DNA from: Acidobacterium sp049965615 | GTDB lineage: Bacteria; Acidobacteriota; Terriglobia; Terriglobales; Acidobacteriaceae | Direction of reading: 5' to 3' | NCBI GenBank assembly: GCA_049965615.1 | Contig: JBMFWD010000004.1 | Location: 1 to 64,000, forward strand | Length of the DNA: 64,000 bases | Shown: piece by piece, positions 8,070-16,917 of the stretch | Layout: each line of letters opens with the position of its first letter | Position numbering within the stretch: position 1 is the first letter of the stretch | Notes under the pieces: generated by a model | The model's database searches: none | The model's input: only the letters and a program-made list of their open reading frames with translations | Told to the model about the DNA's origin: nothing | Position numbers and translations under genes: made by a program

Positions 8070-9005
8070 TTACCTTCCCAGTGACGTAATTCCCGGATTC
8101 TGATCCTTTCTCAATACCCACCAAAGCGCACCCAGAGTGATCCCCAGACCCGCCCAGTTCTCCCACGCCCACGTAACCGGCACAAAAATCGCCGTTTCCA
8201 ATACACCGGTCAACGTAATCAACCACTGCAGCGCCGCCGTCGAAATCGGCCCCATAACTTCAAGCACCCGGTACAAAATCGGCAACGTCACCGCGGAAAT
8301 GCCCGCCGCCAGTCCGACTCCGAGCCATCGAACCGCATCCATGGCAGAAAGATTCTCCCCCAGCCGCGCCCAGTCGCCATTTACAGCGGCTATCAGCGCC
8401 AGCGCCACCGCGGCACTCGCGTACTGCAGCGCGCACCACGCAACAAGGTTGGACGTTCCGCTCCCTTCCTCGTCACCGCGCAACCGCCTGCCTCCGTAAA
8501 CCAGCGCAAAGCCATATGCCACCATCCCCACCGTCAGCACCAGTTCCGGCAGCCACCGCGCCAAATCCAGCGCCGCGCCCTGCGCCACCAGCAGGGCTAC
8601 CCCCGTCAACCCAAACAGCAGCCTCGGCAGATACTGCCCCGCATCCTCGCCCAGCATCAGCATCACGGCCAGCGGCATCGCCGCATACACAATCGCCGGC
8701 AGCCCCGCCGCCGTCGCTCGCAAATAGGGACGAACGCTTCCCGAAGCCCACGCCGTGCAAGCATATGGAAGCGCAAGCAGCAGCAGCCCCATCACCACGC
8801 CCGACCCCGGAGAAATCCGCACTCCGGCCGCCGCCCTTCCTCTGCGCGCCAGCCCATAGACGCCCAGCAGCAGCGCCGCCACTCCAAATTGAATCGCGCC
8901 CGCGCACAGCAGCGGCAAAGGATCAGGAGCGCCGCCCGTCAACAGCCACAGGCTGCCCCACGTAATCCCCAGCACCGCAAACAGAACGAATTCACGTCCG
9001 GCCAT
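8070..9005 (-). CDS. DMT-superfamily transporter (EamA type)
   Basis: The 311-residue integral membrane protein has about ten hydrophobic segments arranged as two EamA-like repeats. The first starts at the N-terminus (REFVLFAVLGITWGSLWLLT) and the second near residue 160 (LPELVLTVGMVAYGFALVYG). A charged linker at about residues 179-190 lies inside the second half. Such proteins export or import small metabolites such as amino acids, nucleobases or drugs. The substrate cannot be read from the sequence. It ends 57 bp before the small gene at 7602 and could be co-transcribed with it. Confidence 0.85.
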   Translation of the reverse strand: MAGREFVLFAVLGITWGSLWLLTGGAPDPLPLLCAGAIQFGVAALLLGVYGLARRGRAAAGVRISPGSGVVMGLLLLALPYACTAWASGSVRPYLRATAAGLPAIVYAAMPLAVMLMLGEDAGQYLPRLLFGLTGVALLVAQGAALDLARWLPELVLTVGMVAYGFALVYGGRRLRGDEEGSGTSNLVAWCALQYASAAVALALIAAVNGDWARLGENLSAMDAVRWLGVGLAAGISAVTLPILYRVLEVMGPISTAALQWLITLTGVLETAIFVPVTWAWENWAGLGITLGALWWVLRKDQNPGITSLGR

Positions 9006-9072
9006 AACCCGCTCGCTTCTGCCACCAAAACAAAAAGAGGCTGCGCATCACGCGCAGCCCCTGAGAAAGCTG

Positions 9073-11547
9073 TTACTGGTTTCCGCGATTACCGCCGCCC
9101 GAACCGGAACCCGGACCGCGTCCCCGTCCCCGCCGGCGACGGCGTCCCCGCCCTCCGGGACCGCCAGAGTCACCGCTCGGCCGCCGCTCGCCACCCACAG
9201 GCGCGCTGTTCGGCGTATCCGCGCGGTTGTAGTTGACCTCTTCGCCTTCTTCGTCGTCATCATCGCCGTCAAAGTCGTCGAAATCCTCGCCGCCTTCAAT
9301 CATGATGGTGCTCGCGTTCGACGTCGGCTGACGCTCCTCGCGCTCACGCCGAGGTGCACGCTCGCGAGGCGCACGCGCCGGTGCCTCGCTTGCCTCATCG
9401 GAAGAAGCTGCCACATCCGCCACCTCGCCCGGTTCAGGCAAGCCCAGCTTCTGCCGCTGCTCGCGAATCACGGCCTTCCGCGAAAGCTTGATCCGGTTGC
9501 CTTCCACGCCCAGCACCTTCACCATCACCTGGTCGCCCTCGCGCAACTCGTCCTTCACTTCCTTCACGCGATGCTCGGCAATCTCGCTGATGTGCAGCAG
9601 TCCGTCCGTCCCAGGGAAAATCTCCACGAACGCGCCAAACTCGGCCAGACGCACCACCTTGCCCAGGTACGTCTTGCCCACTTCCGGCACCGCCGTCAGA
9701 TCGTTGATCATCGCCAGCGCCTTCTTCAGGCCTTCCTCGTCCGACGAGGCAACATTCACACGGCCTGAATCGTCCACGTCAATCTTCACCGCCGTGGCTT
9801 CCACAATGCCGCGAATCGTCTTGCCGCCAGGCCCGATCAGATCGCGAATCTTGTCCGTCGGAATCTGGATCGTCCGGATCTGCGGAGCATGCTTCGACTT
9901 CTCCTCACGCGGCGCAGGCAGCACTTCGTCCATCTTGTCCAGCAGGTACATCCGTCCCCGCCGCGCCTGCTCCATGGCCTCGCGCATAATCTGACCGGTA
10001 ACGCCGCTGATCTTGATGTCCATCTGCATCGCCGTAATGCCCTTGCGTGTTCCGGCTACCTTGAAGTCCATGTCCCCGTAGTGGTCTTCCGCACCGGCAA
10101 TATCGGTCAGGATCGCGTACTGCTCTCCTTCTTTCACCAGGCCCATCGCCACTCCGGCCACTGCGCCCTTCAGCGGAATACCCGCATCCATCAGCGCAAG
10201 GCTCGCGCCGCAAACCGACGCCATCGAAGACGAACCGTTCGACTCCAGAATGTCGGACACCACGCGAAGCGCGTAAGGCGACTCTTCTTCACTCGGCAGA
10301 ACAGCCGTGATCGCCCGCTCCGCCAGTGCGCCGTGGCCCACTTCGCGGCGTCCAACGCCGGTCATGCGACCCACTTCTCCCACTGAGAACGGCGGAAAGT
10401 TGTAGTGCAGCATGAATCGCTTCTTCTGCTCGCCCTCAAAACTCTCCAGCCGCTGCGAGTCATCCCCCGTGCCCAGCGTCGCCGTCACCAGCGCCTGCGT
10501 CTCGCCGCGCGTAAACAGCGCCGAACCGTGCGTCCGGGGCAGCACGCCAACTTCAATGTCAATCGCGCGAATCTCGTCAAATGCGCGACGGTCTGGACGA
10601 ATCCGGTCCGTCGTCACCTGCTCGCGGAAAATCTTCTCGCGCAACAGCTCGTAGTAACGGCTCAGCTTCTTCTTCGCGTCGCCGGCATTCTCGTCTGCCG
10701 GAATCTCCGCCGCCAGCTCGTCCTTGATCTGTTTCACCAGCGCGTAGCTCTCCGTCTTCGGATGCTTCTTCGTATCCAGCGCGTCCTTCAGCCGGTCGCC
10801 CACCTTCGCCGTCAGCGCCTCAAAATACGCTGTGTCAAACTCCGGCGCGGTCACAGTCCGCTTCGGCTTGCCGGCCTTGGAAACCAGCTCCTCGATCGCC
10901 GCGCAAATCTTCTTGATCTCGACGTGACCAAACTCAATCGCGTCGATCACAACCTCTTCAGACACTTCCTGCGCGCCGCTTTCCACCATCACAATGCCGT
11001 CCTTCGTTCCCACAACCGTGATGTTGATCGTGCTGTCGCGACGCTCCGTGTAAGTCGGATTAATCACAAACTCGCCATTCACCTGGCCTACGCGCACCGC
11101 CCCAATCGGGCCCGCAAATGGAATATCCGACAGCGCCAGCGCCGCGCCGGCGGCATTGATCCCGATAATGTCCGGGTCGTTTTCCTTGTCTGCGGAAAAA
11201 ACCAGCGCAATCACCTGCGTCTCGTTCCGGAAACCCTCCGGAAACAGCGGACGGATCGGACGGTCAATCTGACGGCAGGTCAAAATCTCCCGCTCGCTCG
11301 GACGCCCTTCGCGCTTGATAAATCCACCCGGAATTCGACCGCCCGCATACGCGTACTCGCGGTAATCCACCGTCAGCGGAAAAAAGTCGATCCCTTCCTT
11401 CGGATCGGGCGCGGCCACGGCCGTCGCAAGGACCACCGATTCACCCTGCGTAACCAGTACGGCGCCGGAGGCCTGCTTGGCCATGCGCCCTGTTTCAAAA
11501 TGCAACTTCCTGCCGCCGCTCAATTCGACGGTAATTTCCTGTTTCAT
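9073..11547 (-). CDS. pnp: Polyribonucleotide nucleotidyltransferase (PNPase)
   Basis: This enzyme phosphorolytically degrades mRNA 3' to 5' and forms the degradosome core. The 824-residue protein holds two RNase PH domains (about 10-230 and 330-550), a linking helical domain, a KH domain (IPTDKIRDLIGPGGKTIRGI, about 570-590) and an S1 domain (GKVVRLAEFGAFVEIFPG, about 635-652). The usual length is near 700-720. The extra approximately 110 residues form an acidic segment followed by a terminal R/G-rich tail. A good Shine-Dalgarno (GAGGAAA) precedes the ATG at 11547. It lies downstream of rpsO, the classic rpsO-pnp order. Confidence 0.97.
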   Translation of the reverse strand: MKQEITVELSGGRKLHFETGRMAKQASGAVLVTQGESVVLATAVAAPDPKEGIDFFPLTVDYREYAYAGGRIPGGFIKREGRPSEREILTCRQIDRPIRPLFPEGFRNETQVIALVFSADKENDPDIIGINAAGAALALSDIPFAGPIGAVRVGQVNGEFVINPTYTERRDSTINITVVGTKDGIVMVESGAQEVSEEVVIDAIEFGHVEIKKICAAIEELVSKAGKPKRTVTAPEFDTAYFEALTAKVGDRLKDALDTKKHPKTESYALVKQIKDELAAEIPADENAGDAKKKLSRYYELLREKIFREQVTTDRIRPDRRAFDEIRAIDIEVGVLPRTHGSALFTRGETQALVTATLGTGDDSQRLESFEGEQKKRFMLHYNFPPFSVGEVGRMTGVGRREVGHGALAERAITAVLPSEEESPYALRVVSDILESNGSSSMASVCGASLALMDAGIPLKGAVAGVAMGLVKEGEQYAILTDIAGAEDHYGDMDFKVAGTRKGITAMQMDIKISGVTGQIMREAMEQARRGRMYLLDKMDEVLPAPREEKSKHAPQIRTIQIPTDKIRDLIGPGGKTIRGIVEATAVKIDVDDSGRVNVASSDEEGLKKALAMINDLTAVPEVGKTYLGKVVRLAEFGAFVEIFPGTDGLLHISEIAEHRVKEVKDELREGDQVMVKVLGVEGNRIKLSRKAVIREQRQKLGLPEPGEVADVAASSDEASEAPARAPRERAPRREREERQPTSNASTIMIEGGEDFDDFDGDDDDEEGEEVNYNRADTPNSAPVGGERRPSGDSGGPGGRGRRRRRGRGRGPGSGSGGGNRGNQ

Positions 11548-11732
11548 ATTTTCCTCATTTCAAGGCAACTCGCTCCGCTGCGGTCTATTCCGTCTGGGCT
11601 TGTCGGGAAGAGCGCGGAGGATGTGTGGGTGGGATTGGCGCGGTAGACACGACTCGCTCCAGGCCCGGCAATGGGCTCGTGGCGAGGAAAGCGGGATGGG
11701 GCGGCCTTCAGAGGGACTTCCAATGCAAATAC

Positions 11733-11754
11733 GGCGGCGGCAATGCCCGCCGCC
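11733..11754 (-). terminator. GC hairpin between rpsO and pnp
   Basis: GGCGGCGG (11733-11740) and CCGCCGCC (11747-11754) form an 8-bp GC stem with a 6-nt loop. On the minus strand it is followed by a weak T-containing tail (GTATTTG). Position matches the attenuator or RNase-processing hairpin found between rpsO and pnp in other bacteria. Its role as terminator rather than processing site is not certain. Confidence 0.55.
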
Positions 11755-11825
11755 TTCCTGATTGCCCCATCCCCTTCCGGTCTTCCGTATCGCGTGCGCG
11801 CAGGGGACAAGTGATTCCGCTTTGT

Positions 11826-12092
11826 CTACTTACGGATGCCCAGCTTGCCGATAACTTCACGGTAGCGGTCTGCGTCATGCTGCTTGAGATAGTCCAGCAG
11901 CCGGCGGCGCTTGCTCACCAGCTTCAGTAGGCCACGGCGCGAAGAATGATCCTTCGCATGCGTCTTGAAGTGATCGGTAAGATCGCCGATGCGTTCGCTC
12001 AGGATTGCGATCTGTACCTGGGGACTCCCGGTATCGCCGTCATGGGTGCGAAACTGCGAAATAATTTCCTGTTTCTTGGCTGATTCCAGCAC
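11826..12092 (-). CDS. rpsO: 30S ribosomal protein S15
   Basis: The 88-residue length is standard for S15, which binds 16S rRNA early in assembly of the 30S platform. Typical blocks are visible: GDTGSPQVQIAILSERI (about residues 20-36), LTDHFKTHAKDHSSRRGLL (about 38-56) and LVSKRRRLLDYLK (about 57-69). The start is GTG at 12092, preceded by CAGGAGT about ten bases upstream. It heads the rpsO-pnp transcription unit. Confidence 0.97.
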   Translation of the reverse strand: MLESAKKQEIISQFRTHDGDTGSPQVQIAILSERIGDLTDHFKTHAKDHSSRRGLLKLVSKRRRLLDYLKQHDADRYREVIGKLGIRK

Positions 12093-12254
12093 GGGTGTGC
12101 GTACTCCTGTTCAATTTCAGTCGCTATACACTTCCTAAGTGTCTGCCTTAAGAGTAACATCAAAGCCTTTTCAGGACCACATCCGAGCTATCGTCCAACC
12201 CCCAGGTTCCTGATTTCAGAACACCACTGGCCCGCAAAACCCCGCCAGATCCCC

Positions 12255-13610
12255 TCACTGCCGCCCCGCGCTCTCCACCACCACCTCCGGCGGAGCGGGA
12301 ATAATCCCCAGCCGCTCGTAAATCGGCCGCATCTCCTCCCGAATCCGCGGTAACCGCGTCCAGAACCACACCGCACCCATAATGCACACGCTCCCGTTGA
12401 TCATCACCGTCAGCGGAGCGCCAATCCAGTGCGCCATCGCTCCCGCCAGCAGGCTTCCAAACGGAGCCATCCCCACAAACGCCGCCGTGTAGTAGCTCAT
12501 CACCCGCCCGCGCATCTTTTCGTCCACCAGCGTCTGAATCACCGTATTCGTCGCCGTCAGCCCCTGCAGCATCCCGAATCCCGCCACCAGCATCAGCAGC
12601 ATGCTCAGCCACATCGCCCGCGAAAATCCAAACGCAATCAGCCCGCACCCAAAAATCGCCGCCGACCTCGGCAGCACCCGCGTCAGCCCACGCACCGACC
12701 TCCGCACCACCAGCGACAGCCCCGATACCAGCGCCCCCACGCCCACCGCGCCCATCAGCAGGCCCATCGTGTCCGGACCGCCATGCAGAACCTGCGCCGC
12801 AAATATCGGCATCAGCACCACAAACGGCCAGCCCATCAGGTTCACAATCGCAAACAGCGTCAAAATCCCCCGTATCGGCACAGACTGCGACACATACGAC
12901 CACCCCTCGTGCAACTGCTCCAGCATCGATGCCGTATGCCGCTTCGCCTCCGCCTTGTGGATTCGCATCAGCAACAGCGAGGCAATCACTGCGGTGTAGC
13001 TCACTCCGTCAATCAGAAAGCAGTACCCCTCGCTGCTGATCGCGATAATCAAACCCGCGAGCGAAGGCCCAATCAGCCGCGCAAGGTTCACCATCGATGA
13101 GTTGATCGCAATCGCATTCTGCAAATCGCTCCGGTGCTCCACCATCTGCACCATGAACGACTGCCGCCCCGGCATATCGAACGCGTTGATCATCCCCTGA
13201 AACGCCGCCAGCGCAAAAATCTCCGGAATCGTGATCACGCCCGAAAGCGTCAGCCCCGCCAGCATCAGCGACTGCACCATCGCCAGCGACTGCGTCCATA
13301 GCAGCACCGTCCGCCGCTCCACCCGGTCCACTACCACGCCTGCAAACGGCGTCAGCAAAAATGCGGGAATCTGCCCCGTAAAACTCACCGCGCCCAGCAG
13401 CAGAGCCGAGTGCGTCAGCCGATACACCAGCCACGCCGTCGCAATCCGCGTCATCCACGTGCCAATCAGCGAAATGCTCTGCCCACCAAAATAAAGCCGG
13501 AAGTTCCGATGCCGCAGCGCCCGCCACGCATGCGAGTAATCCCGCCGCCTCGCCACCACCGGCTCCGTACCCGCTTCCGTCTTCTTGTTCAGAGAATCCG
13601 TCTCTTCCAT
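12255..13610 (-). CDS. MFS exporter, EntS/MFS_3 type
   Basis: This twelve-helix major facilitator begins at the ATG at 13610. The frame is open ten codons further, but that extension is unlikely to be translated. The cytoplasmic N-terminus is followed by WRALRHRNFRLYFGGQSIS, the standard opening of the MFS_3/enterobactin-exporter group. The loop-2/3 motif reads FAGVVVDRVERRTVLLWTQ. The GxxNAFDMPGRQSFMVQMV segment (about residues 132-150 of the open frame) is also typical. The C-terminal 30 residues are cytoplasmic. Members export siderophores or drugs, but the substrate here is unknown. No siderophore biosynthesis gene is nearby. Confidence 0.85.
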   Translation of the reverse strand: MEETDSLNKKTEAGTEPVVARRRDYSHAWRALRHRNFRLYFGGQSISLIGTWMTRIATAWLVYRLTHSALLLGAVSFTGQIPAFLLTPFAGVVVDRVERRTVLLWTQSLAMVQSLMLAGLTLSGVITIPEIFALAAFQGMINAFDMPGRQSFMVQMVEHRSDLQNAIAINSSMVNLARLIGPSLAGLIIAISSEGYCFLIDGVSYTAVIASLLLMRIHKAEAKRHTASMLEQLHEGWSYVSQSVPIRGILTLFAIVNLMGWPFVVLMPIFAAQVLHGGPDTMGLLMGAVGVGALVSGLSLVVRRSVRGLTRVLPRSAAIFGCGLIAFGFSRAMWLSMLLMLVAGFGMLQGLTATNTVIQTLVDEKMRGRVMSYYTAAFVGMAPFGSLLAGAMAHWIGAPLTVMINGSVCIMGAVWFWTRLPRIREEMRPIYERLGIIPAPPEVVVESAGRQ

Positions 13611-13703
13611 CCCGGCCTGTATCCCGCCGCCGCAATCCAATCGTCAGCAAAATCTTCTATTTCGATGCTCCATCCGAAGAGACGATGCGAACCCACTCCG
13701 GGA

Positions 13704-13829
13704 CTCCAACCGCCAGACCGCAGCAGAAAATCCCGCAGGATCTGGATAGCTGAGAGTGTCATTCAGAGCGAAGCGAAGAATCCCGGCAATACGTCTGCCT
13801 AAATTGCACTCAAAAGTTTCTCCCGAAAC
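13704..13829. repeat. Dispersed composite repeat, copy 2
   Basis: It starts CTCCAACCGCCAGACC and continues through GTCATTCAGAGCGAAGCGAA to CACTCAAAAGTTTCTCCCGA. The same order and spacing recurs at 29632-29758. The 3' half alone recurs at 2040-2112 and 19454-19526. Confidence 0.8.
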
Positions 13830-13839
13830 TCCCTGCCTC

Positions 13840-13868
13840 GTGCCCCATGTCCGCGAAGAGGACGTGGG
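13840..13868. repeat. Fixed-flank hairpin element, copy A
   Basis: GTGCCCCAT and GTGGGA flank a short stem: CCCATGTCC (13844-13852) pairs with GGACGTGGG (13860-13868) with one T-G wobble and a 7-nt loop. The flanks are shared with the hairpins at 29494 and 29945, while the stem sequence differs. Confidence 0.7.
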
Positions 13869-14082
13869 AATCGGCCAAAGGCCGACCCGTCAATACACAG
13901 GAAAATACCGACACAAAATAAGCCCGATATCGGCATAAGTTGAAATCAACATCCCTCAACCCACGACAAATCCCATTCAAAGGGTCATTTCGAGCGAAGT
14001 TTCGCGCCAGCGAAACGAAGTCGAGAAATCTGCGGTTGCTCCTCCCACTGCATCCCAGTTCCGGAAATTCCAAAGCTAAAAA

Positions 14083-14766
14083 CTAACAGCCAACAGCTAA
14101 AAGCTGCTTCTCAAAAAACTCCACCGAACGCTCCCGGGCCACACGCGCCGACTCCGCATCAAAACTCGCCCGCGCATCGCAGTTAAACCCATGGTCTGCC
14201 TCATACCGAAACACCTGCACCTCCGGATGCGCCTGCTCAATCCGGTCCACATCCGTCTGCGGAATATGCTTGTCCAGCTTCCCAAAGTGCAGCATCACCG
14301 CACACTCCGGCGTCTCGTCCAGATGCCGCGCAATCTGCCCGCCGTAGTACCCCACCGCAGCGTCCGCCCTCAGTCGCGTCGCCGCCAGCCACGCCAGCGA
14401 TCCGCCAAAGCAATAACCCACCACGCCGCTCTTCTTCCCCGTCTCCGCCTTCACCCATTCCAGCGCCGCCGCTACATCCATCAGGCTCTTTTCCATATTT
14501 AGCTTCGGAATAAACGACAGCGCCTTCTCCATATCCGCGCCGCTGTACTGCAACTCCACGCCCCGCTCCACGCGGTCAAACAGCGCCGGAGCCACCGCCA
14601 GGTATCCATCCTTCGCCCACCCATCCGTCACCGAACGAATATGCGCATTCACCCCGAAAATCTCCTGCACTACCACCAGCCCGCCAATCGGCTCTCCTGC
14701 CGGACGCGCCACATACCCATCCAGTTCATGCCCATCCTTCGCCTGCAAGCGCAAAACTTCTCCCAT
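14083..14766 (-). CDS. Dienelactone hydrolase family protein
   Basis: The 227-residue cytosolic alpha/beta hydrolase has the full dienelactone hydrolase signature. The nucleophile is Cys119 in GVVGYCFGGSLAW, the acid is Asp165 in HFGKLDKHIP, the base is His192 in YEADHGFNCD, and Glu35 in VVVQEIFGVN is the conserved glutamate that interacts with the cysteine. The family hydrolyses carboxymethylenebutenolide in aromatic catabolism, but most members have other, unknown ester substrates. No chlorocatechol pathway genes are adjacent. It shares direction with the genes upstream (14830-16139) but is separated from them by 63 bp. Confidence 0.9.
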   Translation of the reverse strand: MGEVLRLQAKDGHELDGYVARPAGEPIGGLVVVQEIFGVNAHIRSVTDGWAKDGYLAVAPALFDRVERGVELQYSGADMEKALSFIPKLNMEKSLMDVAAALEWVKAETGKKSGVVGYCFGGSLAWLAATRLRADAAVGYYGGQIARHLDETPECAVMLHFGKLDKHIPQTDVDRIEQAHPEVQVFRYEADHGFNCDARASFDAESARVARERSVEFFEKQLLAVGC

Positions 14767-14829
14767 CTGCTCTTCTCCTCTGCTGTTCTTGGACTTTTAT
14801 CGCTCAGTCGATCCGGCAAAACCGCAGCA

Positions 14830-15879
14830 TCAACCGCCCGGCCCCGGATTCCAGTAACTCGTCCGGTAAATCACCCGCGCCTTCGCGTTGATATTCACCT
14901 TAACCTGCAGGTGATGCAATCCGGCCGTCTCGTTGCTTGGATGAAAACTCAGCAGGTAACGGTTCAGCGCATCATTCGCCAGCTCCACCACATCCATCTG
15001 GAACCGCTTGTCCCGCGAAAAATTCGCATACTCCCCACCGCTCATCTCCACCAGCGACTTCGGAACATTCTTCCGCATTGCGTTGTACGCCATCAGCAGC
15101 GCACCCAGCAATCCCGATCCGCTCCCCGCGTGCTTCCAGTCATAGCCCAGCTCCGCCCGCGCCGGAGAAAAAATCAAGCTCAGCACCAGCGTGTTGCTCT
15201 CGCCAATCCGCTGCACCAGCGACGGAATGCTCACATGCACGCTGCCATGATCCCGCGACTCGCTCACCAGCAGCAGAATCTTCCGGTGATCCTTCGGCTG
15301 CTGCGCCAGCAAATCCAGCGAATACCCCACCGCATCCATAATCGCCGCACCGCCGTCGCCGGGCTGCATATTCGCCAGGTCATTCTCCACCGGTCCCAGT
15401 TCCGGCGAAAACGCATCCAGGTATACCGGCTTCGAATCAAACTCCACCAGCGCCACGTCACCGCGCCCACCGCCCACAAACAGTTGCAGTAACGGCCCCA
15501 GCTGCGATATCTCCTCCTGCACCAGCGGAGCATCCCGCCCCCGCTCCACGCACACCACCATCGACACCGGCGCAAGATCCATGTCGCTGTCCAGCCGCGC
15601 CTGCTGCGGAACCCCATCATCGAGCACCGTAAAATCCTTCGCCTTCAGACCGTAGATCGTCTGCCCGTCCACGCCCTGCACCAGCGTCGGCACCAGCACC
15701 AGGCTGCTCGTCACCTTCAGGGTAGGAACTCCGGGGTCCACCTGCGACGGCAACTGCCGCCCCTCAAAATGCGGATGATGCACCTTCGCGCCCGGCGGCG
15801 GCTCGCCCGGAAACGGCTCCTGCGCCCGCGCCATCCCACACCCCAGCGCCAGCAGCGCCAACAGCCAGACCGCATACAT
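14830..15879 (-). CDS. Exported VWFA-related domain protein
   Basis: The ATG at 15879 gives a signal peptide (YAVWLLALLALGCGMARA) and a mature region of about 330 residues. After an N-terminal segment comes LVLVPTLVQGVDGQTIYGLK followed by DFTVLDDGVPQQ, the start pattern of the VWFA-related family described mainly from Acidobacteriota. The von Willebrand A-like part carries D-G-G-A-A-I-M-D-A-V-G-Y as a MIDAS-like segment (about residue 165) and ends in a beta-rich tail (VNINAKARVIYRTSYW). Function is unknown, and protein-protein interaction in the periplasm or at the surface is likely. It follows the small gene at 15888 by 8 bp, implying co-transcription. Confidence 0.85.
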   Translation of the reverse strand: MYAVWLLALLALGCGMARAQEPFPGEPPPGAKVHHPHFEGRQLPSQVDPGVPTLKVTSSLVLVPTLVQGVDGQTIYGLKAKDFTVLDDGVPQQARLDSDMDLAPVSMVVCVERGRDAPLVQEEISQLGPLLQLFVGGGRGDVALVEFDSKPVYLDAFSPELGPVENDLANMQPGDGGAAIMDAVGYSLDLLAQQPKDHRKILLLVSESRDHGSVHVSIPSLVQRIGESNTLVLSLIFSPARAELGYDWKHAGSGSGLLGALLMAYNAMRKNVPKSLVEMSGGEYANFSRDKRFQMDVVELANDALNRYLLSFHPSNETAGLHHLQVKVNINAKARVIYRTSYWNPGPGG

Positions 15880-15887
15880 CCTGTCCT

Positions 15888-16139
15888 TCAACGCGGCTCC
15901 TGCGCTCGCTGCGACTTCACCGCCTGCCGGCGGAATCCATCCATCTCGTCCGTCCACTTCAAAAACCGCCGCAGCCCCCTGCGCTCACGCCACATAAAAT
16001 CCATCACCGAGCGCCGGTCCAGCGTCTCCGCCGGAATCCCCGAATAAGTCTCGATCCGCCACTTCAGCAGCTCGCTCTCCCACGGCTTAAGCCGATGGCC
16101 CCGCGTCACATTCCACAAGAACCGAACCGCACCCATCAT
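15888..16139 (-). CDS. Small conserved hypothetical protein, partner of VWFA gene
   Basis: This 83-residue, very basic, tryptophan-rich protein has the pattern VTRGHRLKPWESELLKWRIETYSGIPAET... with RSVMDFMWRERRGLRRFLKW after it. There is no signal peptide or membrane helix. The composition suggests a compact helical protein, possibly nucleic-acid or membrane-surface binding, but no family is recognised. The stop lies 8 bp before the start of the VWFA gene, so the two form an operon. Its start region overlaps a set of 15-bp tandem repeats (16140-16199). Confidence 0.7.
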   Translation of the reverse strand: MMGAVRFLWNVTRGHRLKPWESELLKWRIETYSGIPAETLDRRSVMDFMWRERRGLRRFLKWTDEMDGFRRQAVKSQRAQEPR

Positions 16140-16199
16140 GACCCCAAGTATATCGATCCCAAACTGATCGATCCCAGATTCATTGACCCCAGGTCATCC
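16136..16199 (-). repeat. Four 15-bp tandem repeats forming a possible leader peptide
   Basis: Units GACCCCAAGTATATC, GATCCCAAACTGATC, GATCCCAGATTCATT and GACCCCAGGTCATCC follow one another at 16140-16199. On the minus strand they encode a 15-residue frame (ATG at 16183) of Leu-Gly-Ser-Ile-like pentapeptides. Its TGA (16138-16136) overlaps the two start-proximal ATGs of the gene at 16139. Whether it is translated is unknown. Confidence 0.5.
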
Positions 16200-16203
16200 G
16201 CCC

Positions 16204-16818
16204 TCAAATCTCCGCCTCCACCGCGCCCGCCTCGCTCAGCCGCAACTCCATCGCCCGCGCCGAACCCTCCACGTCAATCGCCCGGCAGGCCTCCCGCAGC
16301 ACCACCGCCTCCAGCCCCAGCCGCCGCGCGTCCAGTGCGGAAAACCCCACGCAAAAGTCATACGCCAGCCCGGCAAAAAACGCCCGCTTCAGCCCGCGCT
16401 CCCGCAAATATCCCGCCAGCCCCGTCTCCGTCGCCTTGTCGTTCTCGAAAAACGCCGAATAAGAATCCACATCCGGACGAAAACCCTTCCGCAAAATCAG
16501 CTCCGCCTGCGGCAGCGCCAGATCCTTGTGCAACTCCGCGCCCCACGTCCCCTGAACACAATGCACCGGCCAAAGCACCTGCTCGCCATACGGCATCTCC
16601 ACCACCTCCAGCGGCTTCCGCCCCGCGTGCGCCGCGGCAAACGAGCGATGCTCCGCAGGATGCCAGTCCTGCGTCAGCACCACATGCTCAAACCGCTCCG
16701 CCGCCCGCAATATCGGCGCAATCACCTCATCCCCCTGCGGAACCGCCAGCGCCCCGCCCGGGCAAAAGTCATTCTGCACATCCACAACAATCAACACATC
16801 GTCCCCGCGAATCTTCAT
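16204..16818 (-). CDS. pncA: Nicotinamidase / isochorismatase-like hydrolase
   Basis: The enzyme hydrolyses nicotinamide to nicotinate in NAD salvage. The 204-residue product starts at the ATG at 16818, because the frame upstream lacks family similarity. Asp13 in VVDVQNDFCPGG is the first catalytic residue. The metal-binding cluster appears in LTQDWHPAEHRSF, and the nucleophilic cysteine in GLAYDFCVGFSALDARR. A lysine of the triad lies in the intervening ILRKGFRPDVDSYS segment. Length and motif order fit PncA well. The gene is preceded by the terminator of the upstream minus-strand gene, so it probably has its own promoter. Confidence 0.92.
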   Translation of the reverse strand: MKIRGDDVLIVVDVQNDFCPGGALAVPQGDEVIAPILRAAERFEHVVLTQDWHPAEHRSFAAAHAGRKPLEVVEMPYGEQVLWPVHCVQGTWGAELHKDLALPQAELILRKGFRPDVDSYSAFFENDKATETGLAGYLRERGLKRAFFAGLAYDFCVGFSALDARRLGLEAVVLREACRAIDVEGSARAMELRLSEAGAVEAEI

Positions 16819-16867
16819 GCCTCTATTCTCCCTCCCGGCAGGTAAAAATCCCATCGCACCAAAGAAC

Positions 16868-16894
16868 AAAGGCCGGAGCATCGCTCCGGCCTTT
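16868..16894 (-). terminator. Intrinsic terminator of the Ig-like protein gene
   Basis: AAAGGCCGGAGC and GCTCCGGCCTTT form a 12-bp perfect stem around a 3-nt loop. On the minus strand it is followed by a T-rich tail (TTTGTTCTTT). It sits 24 bp after the stop of the gene at 16918. Confidence 0.9.
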
Positions 16895-16917
16895 GCCTCA
16901 TCTCACAACCTCTTCGC

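Larger units (their letters stand above)
13611..14082. other. 472-bp gap with dispersed repeats, no gene
   Basis: The gap contains a long composite repeat (13704-13829) shared with 29632-29758. It also has a GTGCCCCAT...GTGGGA hairpin (13840-13868), a TCGGCC-AAA-GGCCGA hairpin (13871-13885), and a diverged copy of the 'GTCATTTCGAGCGAAG' unit (13984-14033). No open frame here has protein-like composition. Confidence 0.7.
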
